6,600 nucleotides of DNA from an uncultured Bifidobacterium sp. (GTDB taxonomy: Bacteria; Actinomycetota; Actinomycetes; Actinomycetales; Bifidobacteriaceae), in contig CALNAE010000012.1 in NCBI GenBank assembly GCA_937874315.1, positions 1 through 6,600 on the forward strand, read 5' to 3'. This document shows positions 1 through 6,362 of this stretch, one piece after another. A model generated the notes under the pieces. It had not been told where the DNA came from. It ran no database searches and saw nothing but the letters and a program-made list of their open reading frames with translations. Each line of letters begins with the position of its first letter. Position 1 is the stretch's first letter. A program made the translations under genes and the position numbers.

Positions 1-782
1 GTGTCGCGCCGCAGTGCCTCGACGGCACGGCCCCAGCTGCCGTCACGTCGCATGGCCTTCAGCGCCTGGTCGACCTCGCCCGCCAACTGGGTGTTGCCGG
101 CCCTGACGAGGACCCCGTGCTCGGCCTTCGCGATGGGATCGGCGAGTACGGCAAGGTACGTTCCACCATAGGAACGCGCCAGCCCGGAGAGCAGCGCGCC
201 ATCGGCGCTTACCGCGTCGGCCTCGCCCACCATCAATGCGGTGAGGCATTGCGGATAGGTCCCGCGAGGCTTCACGATCACCCCCGGTATGGCTTTGAGC
301 AGGTTCGCCTCAGCCCCGCTTCCCATTGCGGTGCACACCGTCTTGCCCGCCAACGCCTTCGAAGAGGTCAGCGTAGATTTTTCCTCGCTGTGGATCAACA
401 GCTCCTGATTGGCCACCAGATATGGACCGGCGTATTCGATCGCAGCCAAGGCCGTGGCGGCCATGGGCAACGCCGACACCACCAGATCCGCCTTGCCCTG
501 CTCCAAGAGCTGGGTGCCGTTGTGCGGGGTCACCGATTTGAAATCGATCTGCTTGTCCGCGTATCCCAACGACTTGGCGACATATCTGGCGACGGTGATG
601 TCGAATCCGGAATAGTGCCCGTCATTGAACCAACTCAACCCGGGTTCGTCCTCGGCAACCCCGATGGCGATCGTGGGGCCGGCCGGCGTTTCCTGCGCGA
701 CGTTGGACTCTCCGCAGGCGGCCGTGGACGCCAGCAATAGCACGGTGACAATCACCGCCGCAAGCCGTCGTCCATATCGCAT
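1..782 (-). CDS. ABC transporter solute-binding lipoprotein, family 3 (GluB-like), 3' end outside window
   Basis: This is the extracellular ligand-binding component of an amino-acid-type ABC importer, anchored to the membrane by lipid. About 260 codons are visible and the stop lies beyond position 1. From the chosen ATG (782) the protein has a basic n-region (MRYGRR), a hydrophobic stretch (residues 7-19) and a lipobox-like TAAC with the lipidated Cys at residue 23. The family-3 fold follows: GFDITVARY near 59-67, GPYL at 119-122, KTVCTAMGS at 147-155 and YPQCLTAL at 176-183. C150 and C179 sit where GluB-type glutamate-binding proteins carry a cysteine pair. Upstream in-frame ATGs at 800 and 848 have no clear ribosome binding site. 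The 782 ATG has AAGG 8 nt upstream and gives a compact signal peptide. The usual ligand-binding Arg is Ala111, so the substrate is uncertain. corA ends 108 nt upstream; no terminator is seen between them, so read-through is possible. The permease and ATPase genes are not visible. Confidence 0.85.
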   Translation of the reverse strand, partial: MRYGRRLAAVIVTVLLLASTAACGESNVAQETPAGPTIAIGVAEDEPGLSWFNDGHYSGFDITVARYVAKSLGYADKQIDFKSVTPHNGTQLLEQGKADLVVSALPMAATALAAIEYAGPYLVANQELLIHSEEKSTLTSSKALAGKTVCTAMGSGAEANLLKAIPGVIVKPRGTYPQCLTALMVGEADAVSADGALLSGLARSYGGTYLAVLADPIAKAEHGVLVRAGNTQLAGEVDQALKAMRRDGSWGRAVEALRRD

Positions 783-890
783 ACCCCACACCTTACCCAT
801 GCCGCGGACCGCAGCCGAGCGCAGGCGGGCAAGAACGGCCTGCGACATTGAAACGCAACGAAATGCAAACGACACGCATACGACGACGAA

Positions 891-1841
891 CTACTTGAAC
901 AACCTGGACCTGGTGAGGAACCAGGTGACCAAAATCGAAATCACCACGGAGATGACGATGACGATGAGAAAGCCCCAATGGCTGTTGGTGAACGGCATGC
1001 CGGACATGCCGGATTGGAAGTTCATTCCGTACATGGAGAAGATCAGCGTCGGGATCGACAAGGTGATGGAGATGATGGTGAAGATGCGCATCACGTTGTT
1101 CAGATTGTTCGACACGATCGAGGCGAAGGCGTCGGTCATATTGGCCAAGACCCCGCTGTAGATGTTGGCCATCTCGATGGCCTGCTTGTTCTCGGTTATC
1201 ACATCGTCGAGCAGGTCCTCGTCGTCGGGGTATTGCTTGAACCGGGACAGGGAATTGAGCTTCTCCATCACGATCTCGTTGGATTTGAGGCTTGTGGTGA
1301 AATAGACCAGGGTCTTGCTCAGCTCCAGCAGCATGAGAATCTCCCGATTCTGCATGGAGTGCCGCAACTTGAGCTCCAACCGGTCGCTTTCCCGGTCGAT
1401 GATACGCAGATAACGCAGATACATGGTGGCGTTGCGATACAGGATCTGCAGGATGAAGCGGGACTTCATGTAGGTGTTGAAACCTCGAATCGTGCCCTCC
1501 ATGAAGGGGTGAAGAACCGCGGTATCCTGCATGCAGACGGTGATGATGAGATTCTGGGTGATGATGATCGACAACGGGATGGTCTCGTACCAGTCCCGCC
1601 CCCCACGCTCCTCAACGGTCGGAATGTCGACGATGATCATCGTATAGTCATCCTCGCTGTCCACACGGGAACGTTCCTCATCGTCGAGCGGGGCCCGCAG
1701 ATCGGCCAGATCGATGCCAGTCTGTTGGGACACCGTGGCAAGTTCGACATCGGTGGGTTCGGACAGGCAAAGCCACGAACCGTTCTGCGGCGTGTCGACC
1801 CGCTCCACGCGGTCGTTGATCGTGCTGAACATTCTCAGCAT
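891..1841 (-). CDS. corA: CorA family divalent cation (Mg2+/Co2+) transporter
   Basis: This 316-residue inner-membrane channel of the CorA superfamily would admit Mg2+ (and possibly Co2+) as a homopentamer. The large N-terminal cytoplasmic domain spans residues 1 to about 250, is rich in acidic and long helical segments, and is followed by two C-terminal membrane spans (about 252-270 and 290-310). The family's diagnostic YGMN motif is at 271-274, immediately after the first span, and the protein ends in a short basic tail (TRSRLFK). Length is typical. The loop after GMN reads FQSGMSGMPF and lacks the acidic MPEL type of loop found in Thermotoga CorA. The ATG at 1841 is preceded by AGGTGA 4 nt away; a second ATG at 1832 has a worse placed site. 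It is separated from the upstream phosphatase gene by 250 nt and probably has its own promoter, although none could be identified with confidence. Family assignment is firm; ion preference is not visible in the sequence. Confidence 0.93.
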   Translation of the reverse strand: MLRMFSTINDRVERVDTPQNGSWLCLSEPTDVELATVSQQTGIDLADLRAPLDDEERSRVDSEDDYTMIIVDIPTVEERGGRDWYETIPLSIIITQNLIITVCMQDTAVLHPFMEGTIRGFNTYMKSRFILQILYRNATMYLRYLRIIDRESDRLELKLRHSMQNREILMLLELSKTLVYFTTSLKSNEIVMEKLNSLSRFKQYPDDEDLLDDVITENKQAIEMANIYSGVLANMTDAFASIVSNNLNNVMRIFTIISITLSIPTLIFSMYGMNFQSGMSGMPFTNSHWGFLIVIVISVVISILVTWFLTRSRLFK

Positions 1842-2091
1842 GCTGTCACCTGCCCCTCAAAGACTCGTACCGGTCCGTCCGATCGAGAACCGCGCCATTC
1901 ATGTGGATCGCTCGTCTGCCGTCACCCGACACCCGGCGGTCAGCGGCACGCGAGACGTCACGCACCCTCATGCATGCACGCGCAAACCCTCACGAACCCT
2001 ACCAAGGATAGCCTTCATCCCGACGAAACGGTACGATACCCCCAACGCCATACCGCGGTCGGAGGAACCGCCGCTTAGGGCACGGCCGTCA
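1842..2091. other. Intergenic gap upstream of corA
   Basis: These 250 nt separate the phosphatase stop from the corA start. On the minus strand I find a weak hairpin (5-bp stem GCGGT/ACCGC, 7-nt loop, around 2055-2072) with no T-tract after it, so it is not a convincing intrinsic terminator. No hexamer pair close to the sigma-70 consensus was found at the right spacing. The stretch is likely to hold the corA promoter, but I cannot place it. No open frame here has protein-like composition. Confidence 0.5.
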
Positions 2092-2925
2092 CTAGGCGCT
2101 TACCGTGATCGGTTTCCACATGGGCATGTCCGGCCGCCGTAGGTCTTGCGGACCATTCTCCCAATCGGTAAGTCGGGCGATGGCCGGCCCTTGGTTGTAT
2201 TGGTCGAGCTGCCAGGAGACGACGTCGCCGTCGTACACCGGCGTCATACGGGACCAGCAGGCGTTACGCACAGCACCCAGCGCGTTCAACGAGTCGGGGT
2301 CAAGCCCCAGCAACGTCGCGACGGTCGCCACGATCCAAGACCCATGGCCGACCAGCATCAGGGTCGTTGGACGGGGCTGTGCACCCGCGTCGGCAAGCAT
2401 CGACGCAACCGCTTGTGCGCCGCGTCGACCGACCGCCTCGCGGCTCTCCACGCCATATGCGAGCTCTCCGCCGGTATGCGCCTTCCATGAGGCATAGGCC
2501 TCGGCATCCATGCGCCGAATCTCCTCGCGCGTCATGCCCTCCCACTGTCCGAAACTGCGTTCGCGCAGCCTCGTATCGAGTTCGACGGGCAGTCGCATAA
2601 GATCCGCGAAGGCATGAGCGGTCTGCTGGGCGCGGAACAGATCGGAAGAGACGATACGCAGCAGACGTCGTGCCGCCGGCGCCTGACGATACTCTTCGAT
2701 ATCGCTGCGACGCGCCGCATGCGGATCTGGTTGCACCAGCTGGTCGGGATGATCGGCGATCGAGGAGACCTTGGCCCAATACAGGGTTTTCGCCAGTTCG
2801 TAAGCGCTCTGGTCCACCTGCCACTGGCCGATGATGTCGAGCGGGACGTCGATCTGGCCCTGCATGCGGCGATGGAGATTGAATGTCGTACGACCGTGGC
2901 GCAACAGTATGACGTCGTCAATCAT
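2092..2925 (-). CDS. Histidine phosphatase superfamily protein (phosphoglycerate mutase-like)
   Basis: This is a cytoplasmic phosphohydrolase or mutase of the branch-1 histidine phosphatase superfamily, 277 residues from the chosen start. The nucleophile motif LLRHGRT is at residues 7-13 with catalytic His10. Further active-site residues are Arg98 (in SSDLFRAQQTA), Glu122 (in RERSFGQWEG) and the second His, H194 (in VGHGSW). The segment between the first motif and SSDLFR is about 80 residues, longer than in compact relatives; residues about 48-88 form a charged insert. The start is decided by the ribosome binding site: AAGGGA lies 7 nt before the ATG at 2925, whereas a TTG at 2931 would be only 1 nt from it. 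The gene lies 79 nt downstream of the YdcF-domain gene on the same strand with no terminator between, so the two may be co-transcribed. The superfamily is clear; the substrate (sugar phosphate, phosphoglycerate, nucleotide or other) is not. Confidence 0.9.
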   Translation of the reverse strand: MIDDVILLRHGRTTFNLHRRMQGQIDVPLDIIGQWQVDQSAYELAKTLYWAKVSSIADHPDQLVQPDPHAARRSDIEEYRQAPAARRLLRIVSSDLFRAQQTAHAFADLMRLPVELDTRLRERSFGQWEGMTREEIRRMDAEAYASWKAHTGGELAYGVESREAVGRRGAQAVASMLADAGAQPRPTTLMLVGHGSWIVATVATLLGLDPDSLNALGAVRNACWSRMTPVYDGDVVSWQLDQYNQGPAIARLTDWENGPQDLRRPDMPMWKPITVSA

Positions 2926-2932
2926 GATCAAT

Positions 2933-2938
2933 TCCCTT
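2933..2938 (-). promoter_or_regulatory. Ribosome binding site deciding the phosphatase start
   Basis: AAGGGA on the minus strand lies 7 nt ahead of the ATG at 2925 and only 1 nt ahead of the in-frame TTG at 2931, so it favours the ATG. Confidence 0.7.
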
Positions 2939-3004
2939 CTTCAGGTGACGCTGCCCGGCTTGCCTGGCGCACCCGGCGCACCCGGAGTCGCGCGGACAAC
3001 ATGA

Positions 3005-4045
3005 TCAGGCAACCACTTCGATCAGCGTCCATATCAACGCGATCACAGCATACGGCCACCAGTGCACTTTGCTGATGGCCACGAATTCGCGAATGAACGC
3101 CGTCGGCCAATAATATCCCGTGGTCCGGCTACCCAGGCCATCCGCATTGAGCCCGATGGTGTGAGCGTATTCGCAGGCACGGAAGACGTGATAGTCGCTG
3201 GTGACCAGTACCGCCCGATACCGGCGACCTCTGCTCGGACCGGAATCCGCCGCGCGTCGATCCATGATCTCCTTGGAATAGACGAGATTCTCCAATGTCG
3301 TCGTGGACCGATCCTCCAGCACGATCGCGTCGTCGGGCACACCGCATGATCCCGTCAGATACCGTCGCATCGCGTCGGCCTCGCTGATCACCTCATCGGC
3401 ACCCCTACCCCCGGAGACGATGAAGACGCCGCGCCGATCTTGACGGCGCCACAACTGCACGGCCTTATCGATGCGACCCCTGAGCAAGGGGGTAGGTTGG
3501 TCTCCCTGCAACCCGGCACCGTGGATGACGATGTAATCATACAGACGCCGGCGCGGCAGCAGACGATACAACGTGGAATACACCAACAACGCGGCGAAGG
3601 TAAATACCATCCAGAGCACTTCAAGCGTCAGCAGCACCACCACATAGATCAACCAACGCGGAATACGGTTCAAGACCATGAAAAAGTCGAGCGCGATACA
3701 GGCGGTCAGCAGCAACGCAAGCACGGCGGGCAGCAACGCCGATATCGACAGTCCCTCCCGTCGTATCACGATCACGGTGTTGACGAGCAGAAAGACGATG
3801 ACCGCAAGCGGCGCCACCATGATGAGCACGATGAGCGCGATAATCAGTCCGACCTGAACGGGTTCATTGGGCCTGCTCACCGCGAGCGCCAGCAGAGTCA
3901 GCGTACCGACGGCGGTGATCAGCAACAGCGCGAACCAAATCGCGTTGCGAAACTGCCGCGGTTCCTTGCGATATGAGGAGGCGAAGATAACGGCCCAGAA
4001 GATGGTCGGGGTGAACAATAGCAATATCGCGAATACCTGACTCAT
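3005..4045 (-). CDS. Multi-span membrane protein with YdcF/ElyC-SanA (DUF218) domain
   Basis: This 346-residue protein joins a hydrophobic N-terminal half to a DUF218 domain. Five membrane segments are apparent (about 1-23, 37-56, 67-94, 104-125 and 132-158), followed by basic residues (RLLPRRR, 161-167). The DUF218 domain begins at YDYIVIHGAGL (169-179) and continues with GRIDKAVQLW (190-199), FIVSGGRG (208-215), SEADAMRRYL (221-230), VLEDRSTTTLEN (242-253) and SDYHVFRA (283-290). A last hydrophobic segment closes the protein (about 329-345). The ordered acidic, Asn, His and Arg motifs are those of the YdcF/SanA/ElyC family, whose members act in envelope functions such as vancomycin tolerance and lipid-carrier homeostasis; the reaction is not known for this one. 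GAGGA lies 9 nt before the ATG. Homologues with this long N-terminal membrane half are known in Gram-positives. It is probably first in a two-gene unit with the phosphatase. Confidence 0.88.
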   Translation of the reverse strand: MSQVFAILLLFTPTIFWAVIFASSYRKEPRQFRNAIWFALLLITAVGTLTLLALAVSRPNEPVQVGLIIALIVLIMVAPLAVIVFLLVNTVIVIRREGLSISALLPAVLALLLTACIALDFFMVLNRIPRWLIYVVVLLTLEVLWMVFTFAALLVYSTLYRLLPRRRLYDYIVIHGAGLQGDQPTPLLRGRIDKAVQLWRRQDRRGVFIVSGGRGADEVISEADAMRRYLTGSCGVPDDAIVLEDRSTTTLENLVYSKEIMDRRAADSGPSRGRRYRAVLVTSDYHVFRACEYAHTIGLNADGLGSRTTGYYWPTAFIREFVAISKVHWWPYAVIALIWTLIEVVA

Positions 4046-4101
4046 CTAGCGTCGTCCTCGATCCCGGATTCCATCTGTTTCTCCTCTTCCGCGCACGTCC
4101 C

Positions 4102-4190
4102 AGCGTTCTAGACATCCCAGCCGTTCTAGACATCCCAGACGCTACAGACATCCCAAGCGTCCCGGATATCCCAAGCGTCTCAGACGTCCC
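4102..4190. repeat. Degenerate tandem repeat, five units of 17-18 bp
   Basis: Five adjacent units lie at 4102-4118, 4119-4136, 4137-4154, 4155-4172 and 4173-4190. All end in CCC preceded by A-rich GACAT, GATAT or GACGT. On the minus strand each begins GGGATGTCT or a variant (GGGATATCC, GGGACGTCT) and continues with an AGAACG-like half. The first two units are nearly identical (TTCTAGACATCCC shared) and the others diverge, with partial units at both ends (around 4091-4101 and 4191-4199). The one 17-bp unit breaks an otherwise 6-codon period, so the array is not a maintained coding repeat. It lies 57-145 nt upstream of the YdcF-domain gene start. Confidence 0.85.
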
Positions 4191-4324
4191 AGACGTGCCG
4201 TGGCCTGTATGGTTCCTGAACGGTCCACGGGTTTCATCGCGTCGCAAGCACCATCGTCCAAGGGCGCAAGAAAGTCGTTGCCGATGCCACGCCCGTATAA
4301 GGGACCGATATCGTATGGTGCGAA

Positions 4325-4346
4325 CGGATTACGGATTACGGATTCG
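4325..4346. repeat. Short 7-bp tandem repeat
   Basis: The heptamer CGGATTA occurs twice in direct succession, followed by a partial third copy (CGGATTC). This is a simple local duplication; no function is evident. Confidence 0.6.
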
Positions 4347-4395
4347 AGGACGGTGCAGGCACGATAGAGAGTCCGTCGTCGCGCAGCCAGTGGCG

Positions 4396-5409
4396 TCAGG
4401 CCTCACTCTCTTCGGGCAACGGCGGCAACACCACGGGATTTCTGCGAGAATCGGCGATGCTGAACGGGGCGAGGCGCCTGAAGTTGCGTCGAACCGTATC
4501 GCAGGAGGCATTGAAACCCTGCTGTTCCTCCGTGGACAGCGGCAATTCGATGATCTCGCGCACGCCATCGGCGCCGATCACACATGGCACGGAGGTGTAC
4601 AGACCTTGCTGACCATATTGTCCATCCAGCCACACGCAGGCAGGCAAGGCGACGTTCTCGTCATGGATGATGGCACGTATCAGACGGGCACCCGCGTTGG
4701 CGACGGCATACTCCGTGCACTGCTTGCCGCGGTAGGCGATATAGCCACCTCGCCGCGCCGCGACCTCAATCTCCTTGAAATCGAGGTCATAATGGGGATT
4801 GCCCGCCAGCTCACGCAGCGGCTTGCCCGCGATGCTGGCCGCATGCAGCGCGGCGATCTGGGTGTCGCCGTGTTCGCCGATCATATAGGCCTGAATGGAT
4901 TCGGGAGCCAGTTTGGTGGACAGGGACAAGACCGTGCGCAACCGCGCGGAGTCGAGTAGGGTACCCGTGCCGATCACATGGCCCGCAGACAAACCGGACA
5001 GGCGGTGCAGTTCGCGGGTCACCACATCACAGGGGTTGGAGATATTGACCCAGAAACCTTTGAATCCAGCGCCTGCCAGCCGTCCGACGAACGTGCGGGC
5101 CGTATCCACGGTGGCGAACAGCTCCCCCGTCCGGCTTACCGCTGCCAACGACACGTTGCCGGCCGCGTTGACTATGACATCGCAGCCCGCAAGCCGCTCA
5201 TAATCCGCATGGCAGTTGACCACCGTGACGCGGTGGGGCGCGAAGGCCACGGAATCGTTGAGGTCCTGGACCTCGGCCGCAAGCTTGGTCTCGTTGACGT
5301 CGCACAGCAGCAGTTCGTCGGCGATGCCTTGCAGAATCAGGCTGTTGGCGACATGCGGCCCCACATGGCCGACCCCGATAATACCGACGGATACGATATG
5401 GGCACTCAT
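4396..5409 (-). CDS. L-2-hydroxyacid dehydrogenase, lactate/malate dehydrogenase family (hydroxyisocaproate dehydrogenase-like)
   Basis: This cytoplasmic NAD(H)-dependent enzyme of 337 residues interconverts a 2-oxoacid and an L-2-hydroxyacid. The Rossmann motif GVGHVG is at 12-17, and Asp37 at the end of the second strand favours NAD over NADP. Other family residues are present: Asn125 in ISNP, Asp153 and Arg156 in GTGTLLDSARLR, and the catalytic His180 in GEHGDTQ. The substrate loop (residues 84-98, GNVSLAAVSRTGELF) is not the QKPGESR loop of standard lactate dehydrogenase. From memory it resembles L-2-hydroxyisocaproate dehydrogenase in length and in its GN...TG frame. GTGTLLD and the C-terminal half (RRGGYIAY, YTSVPCVIGADGV) also fit that group. 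Many databases would simply call it lactate dehydrogenase. AAGGAG lies 7 nt before the ATG, and a good promoter is found 66 nt further upstream. pncA lies 143 nt upstream, so the gene is probably transcribed on its own. The true substrate is open. Confidence 0.9.
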   Translation of the reverse strand: MSAHIVSVGIIGVGHVGPHVANSLILQGIADELLLCDVNETKLAAEVQDLNDSVAFAPHRVTVVNCHADYERLAGCDVIVNAAGNVSLAAVSRTGELFATVDTARTFVGRLAGAGFKGFWVNISNPCDVVTRELHRLSGLSAGHVIGTGTLLDSARLRTVLSLSTKLAPESIQAYMIGEHGDTQIAALHAASIAGKPLRELAGNPHYDLDFKEIEVAARRGGYIAYRGKQCTEYAVANAGARLIRAIIHDENVALPACVWLDGQYGQQGLYTSVPCVIGADGVREIIELPLSTEEQQGFNASCDTVRRNFRRLAPFSIADSRRNPVVLPPLPEESEA

Positions 5410-5474
5410 GACGAAGCTCCTTCACTGGACCGCCGCGTCTCGGCACACCTTGCCAAGCCGCCGCATGAATCTTC

Positions 5475-5504
5475 ATTACAACGCCCAGAATACTCCATTG
5501 TCCA
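5475..5504 (-). promoter_or_regulatory. Sigma-70-type promoter for the dehydrogenase gene
   Basis: On the minus strand TGGACA (5499-5504) and TGTAAT (5475-5480) each match five of six consensus bases and are separated by 18 nt. Transcription would begin roughly 55-60 nt before the ATG at 5409, leaving room for the strong AAGGAG ribosome binding site. Confidence 0.6.
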
Positions 5505-5552
5505 GCGCGCGCAGGGCCCGCGAGAACCGCCGGCGGACGCTCGGTGATGCGG

Positions 5553-6179
5553 CTATCGGCGCAGCCGGCTGGTTGTCAGCGTGACGCCTGCCGCGGCCAT
5601 CGCACGACGTGCGTCCTCACCCTGCTCTTCGCTCACCGGCACGGTCAGATCACGATAGACGGTTGTGTCGAAGCCAAGGTTTCGGGCATCCAACGCGGTC
5701 TGTTTGACGCAATGCGATTCCGCGATGCCGACGACATCGACGGCATCGATCCCGGCATCACGCAGGGCGTTCGCCAACGTCCTGCCCTGGGCGAGCATGA
5801 CATCCATCTGCGAACGTGTCTGGACGCGATCGCTGCCGTCTTCGATCCCTTCAAATCCCGAGTATGCGGCACCATACTGCCCTTTTTTGAAATGATGCGC
5901 AACGCCGAGGGCGGCGATGGCGGGATGCAATCGGGCATTCGGCGTACCGGCTACGCCATGCGCGGGCCAGCTGTCGATGAAATCCGGGGTGACTGAGAAA
6001 TGAGCGCCGGGCTCGACATGCCAGTCCTGCGTCGTCGCGATGTACGAATACTCGCAACGACGCTCGTCGACATATGATGCGATGCGCCGGGCGACGGCAT
6101 TGCCGCCGTCGACGCCAAGTTCTCCGCCTTCGCAGAAGGTCGGCTGCACGTCCACGATGATCAATGCCTTCAAACCCAT
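5553..6179 (-). CDS. pncA: Nicotinamidase (pyrazinamidase)
   Basis: This cytoplasmic amidohydrolase converts nicotinamide to nicotinate plus ammonia, feeding the Preiss-Handler route of NAD salvage. It has 208 residues from the chosen start. The catalytic triad is Asp10 (in IIVDVQ), Lys99 (in FKKGQY) and Cys157 (in GIAESHCV). The metal-site residues are Asp52, His54 and His60 (DWHVEPGAHF) plus His74 (WPAHGVAG). The similarity to Mycobacterium PncA runs through GAYSGFEG-like residues 103-111. It is about 20 residues longer than the 186-residue mycobacterial enzyme. The ATG at 6179 has AGAGGGAG ending 5 nt upstream, whereas an in-frame GTG at 6233 would add 18 non-conserved residues and sits at the predicted transcription start. 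The gene is divergent from the copper-type unit to its right. The same enzyme class activates pyrazinamide, so the cell may be able to process that drug. Confidence 0.95.
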   Translation of the reverse strand: MGLKALIIVDVQPTFCEGGELGVDGGNAVARRIASYVDERRCEYSYIATTQDWHVEPGAHFSVTPDFIDSWPAHGVAGTPNARLHPAIAALGVAHHFKKGQYGAAYSGFEGIEDGSDRVQTRSQMDVMLAQGRTLANALRDAGIDAVDVVGIAESHCVKQTALDARNLGFDTTVYRDLTVPVSEEQGEDARRAMAAAGVTLTTSRLRR

Positions 6180-6184
6180 CTCGG

Positions 6185-6192
6185 CTCCCTCT
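6185..6192 (-). promoter_or_regulatory. Ribosome binding site deciding the pncA start
   Basis: AGAGGGAG on the minus strand ends 5 nt ahead of the ATG at 6179. The longer alternative starting at GTG 6233 has no comparable site. Confidence 0.7.
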
Positions 6193-6202
6193 GGTCGTAG
6201 GG

Positions 6203-6225
6203 CTACGGGGCTGTCCCCGACGTAG
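6203..6225 (-). other. Hairpin in the pncA leader
   Basis: CGGGG (6206-6210) and CCCCG (6215-6219) pair across a 4-nt loop. Outer CTA/TAG bases can extend the stem past a 3-nt bulge. The hairpin lies just upstream of the ribosome binding site. It could affect translation, but it may also be chance in a GC-rich stretch. Confidence 0.35.
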
Positions 6226-6239
6226 CTCGTCACGGTGAA

Positions 6240-6268
6240 ATCCTACACAGAAAGTTCTTCGTCAACAA
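6240..6268 (-). promoter_or_regulatory. Probable pncA promoter
   Basis: Minus-strand TTGTTG (6263-6268) and TAGGAT (6240-6245) are separated by 17 nt. The hexamers match three and four of six consensus bases. The spacing and position (start near 6233, leader about 55 nt) fit the chosen pncA start. An alternative -35, TTGACG, lies too close (14 nt) to the same -10. Confidence 0.4.
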
Positions 6269-6362
6269 ACGACGTCATCGCGGCGGACAGTGGGTCATCT
6301 CTTTCGCGATGCCGAATCAAGTCACGGATATGCCGACAGCACAGTCGAGGGCACGTCATCAA

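Larger units (their letters stand above)
4046..4395. other. 350-nt intergenic region between the dehydrogenase and YdcF-domain genes
   Basis: The region contains an 18-bp degenerate tandem repeat (4102-4190), a 7-bp repeat (around 4325-4346) and an 8-bp palindrome CGATATCG (4306-4313). A possible minus-strand promoter for the YdcF-domain gene is TTCGCA (4319-4324) with a TA-rich TTATAC (4295-4300) 18 nt away, but the match is poor. A 7-bp inverted repeat (AGAGAGT 4366-4372, ACTCTCT 4405-4411) straddles the dehydrogenase stop with a 32-nt loop and no T-tract. It could only be a weak terminator. The minus-strand frame open through the region overlaps the YdcF-domain gene by 180 bp and looks non-coding. 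Confidence 0.6.

Noticed and set aside
117..740. Plus-strand open frame of 207 codons
   Set aside because: It is the antisense shadow of the solute-binding protein gene, with composition typical of a GC-rich reverse strand.
2055..2072. Hairpin after the phosphatase gene as a terminator
   Set aside because: The stem is only 5 bp and no T-run follows on the minus strand.
978..2078. Plus-strand open frame of 366 codons
   Set aside because: It lies antisense to corA. The His/Asp/Gly-rich composition reflects the reverse strand of hydrophobic codons, and there is no domain.
4102..4190. CRISPR array
   Set aside because: The units are directly adjacent and degenerate, with no unique spacers and no cas genes nearby.
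3864..4247. Minus-strand open frame of 127 codons through the tandem repeat
   Set aside because: It overlaps the well-supported YdcF-domain gene by 180 bp, its repeat period is broken by a 17-bp unit, and it has no recognisable domain.
4366..4411. 7-bp inverted repeat at the dehydrogenase stop as a terminator
   Set aside because: The loop is 32 nt and there is no T-tract, so it does not meet the form of an intrinsic terminator.
4195..4959. Plus-strand open frame of 254 codons
   Set aside because: Most of it is antisense to the dehydrogenase gene, whose motifs are clear on the minus strand.
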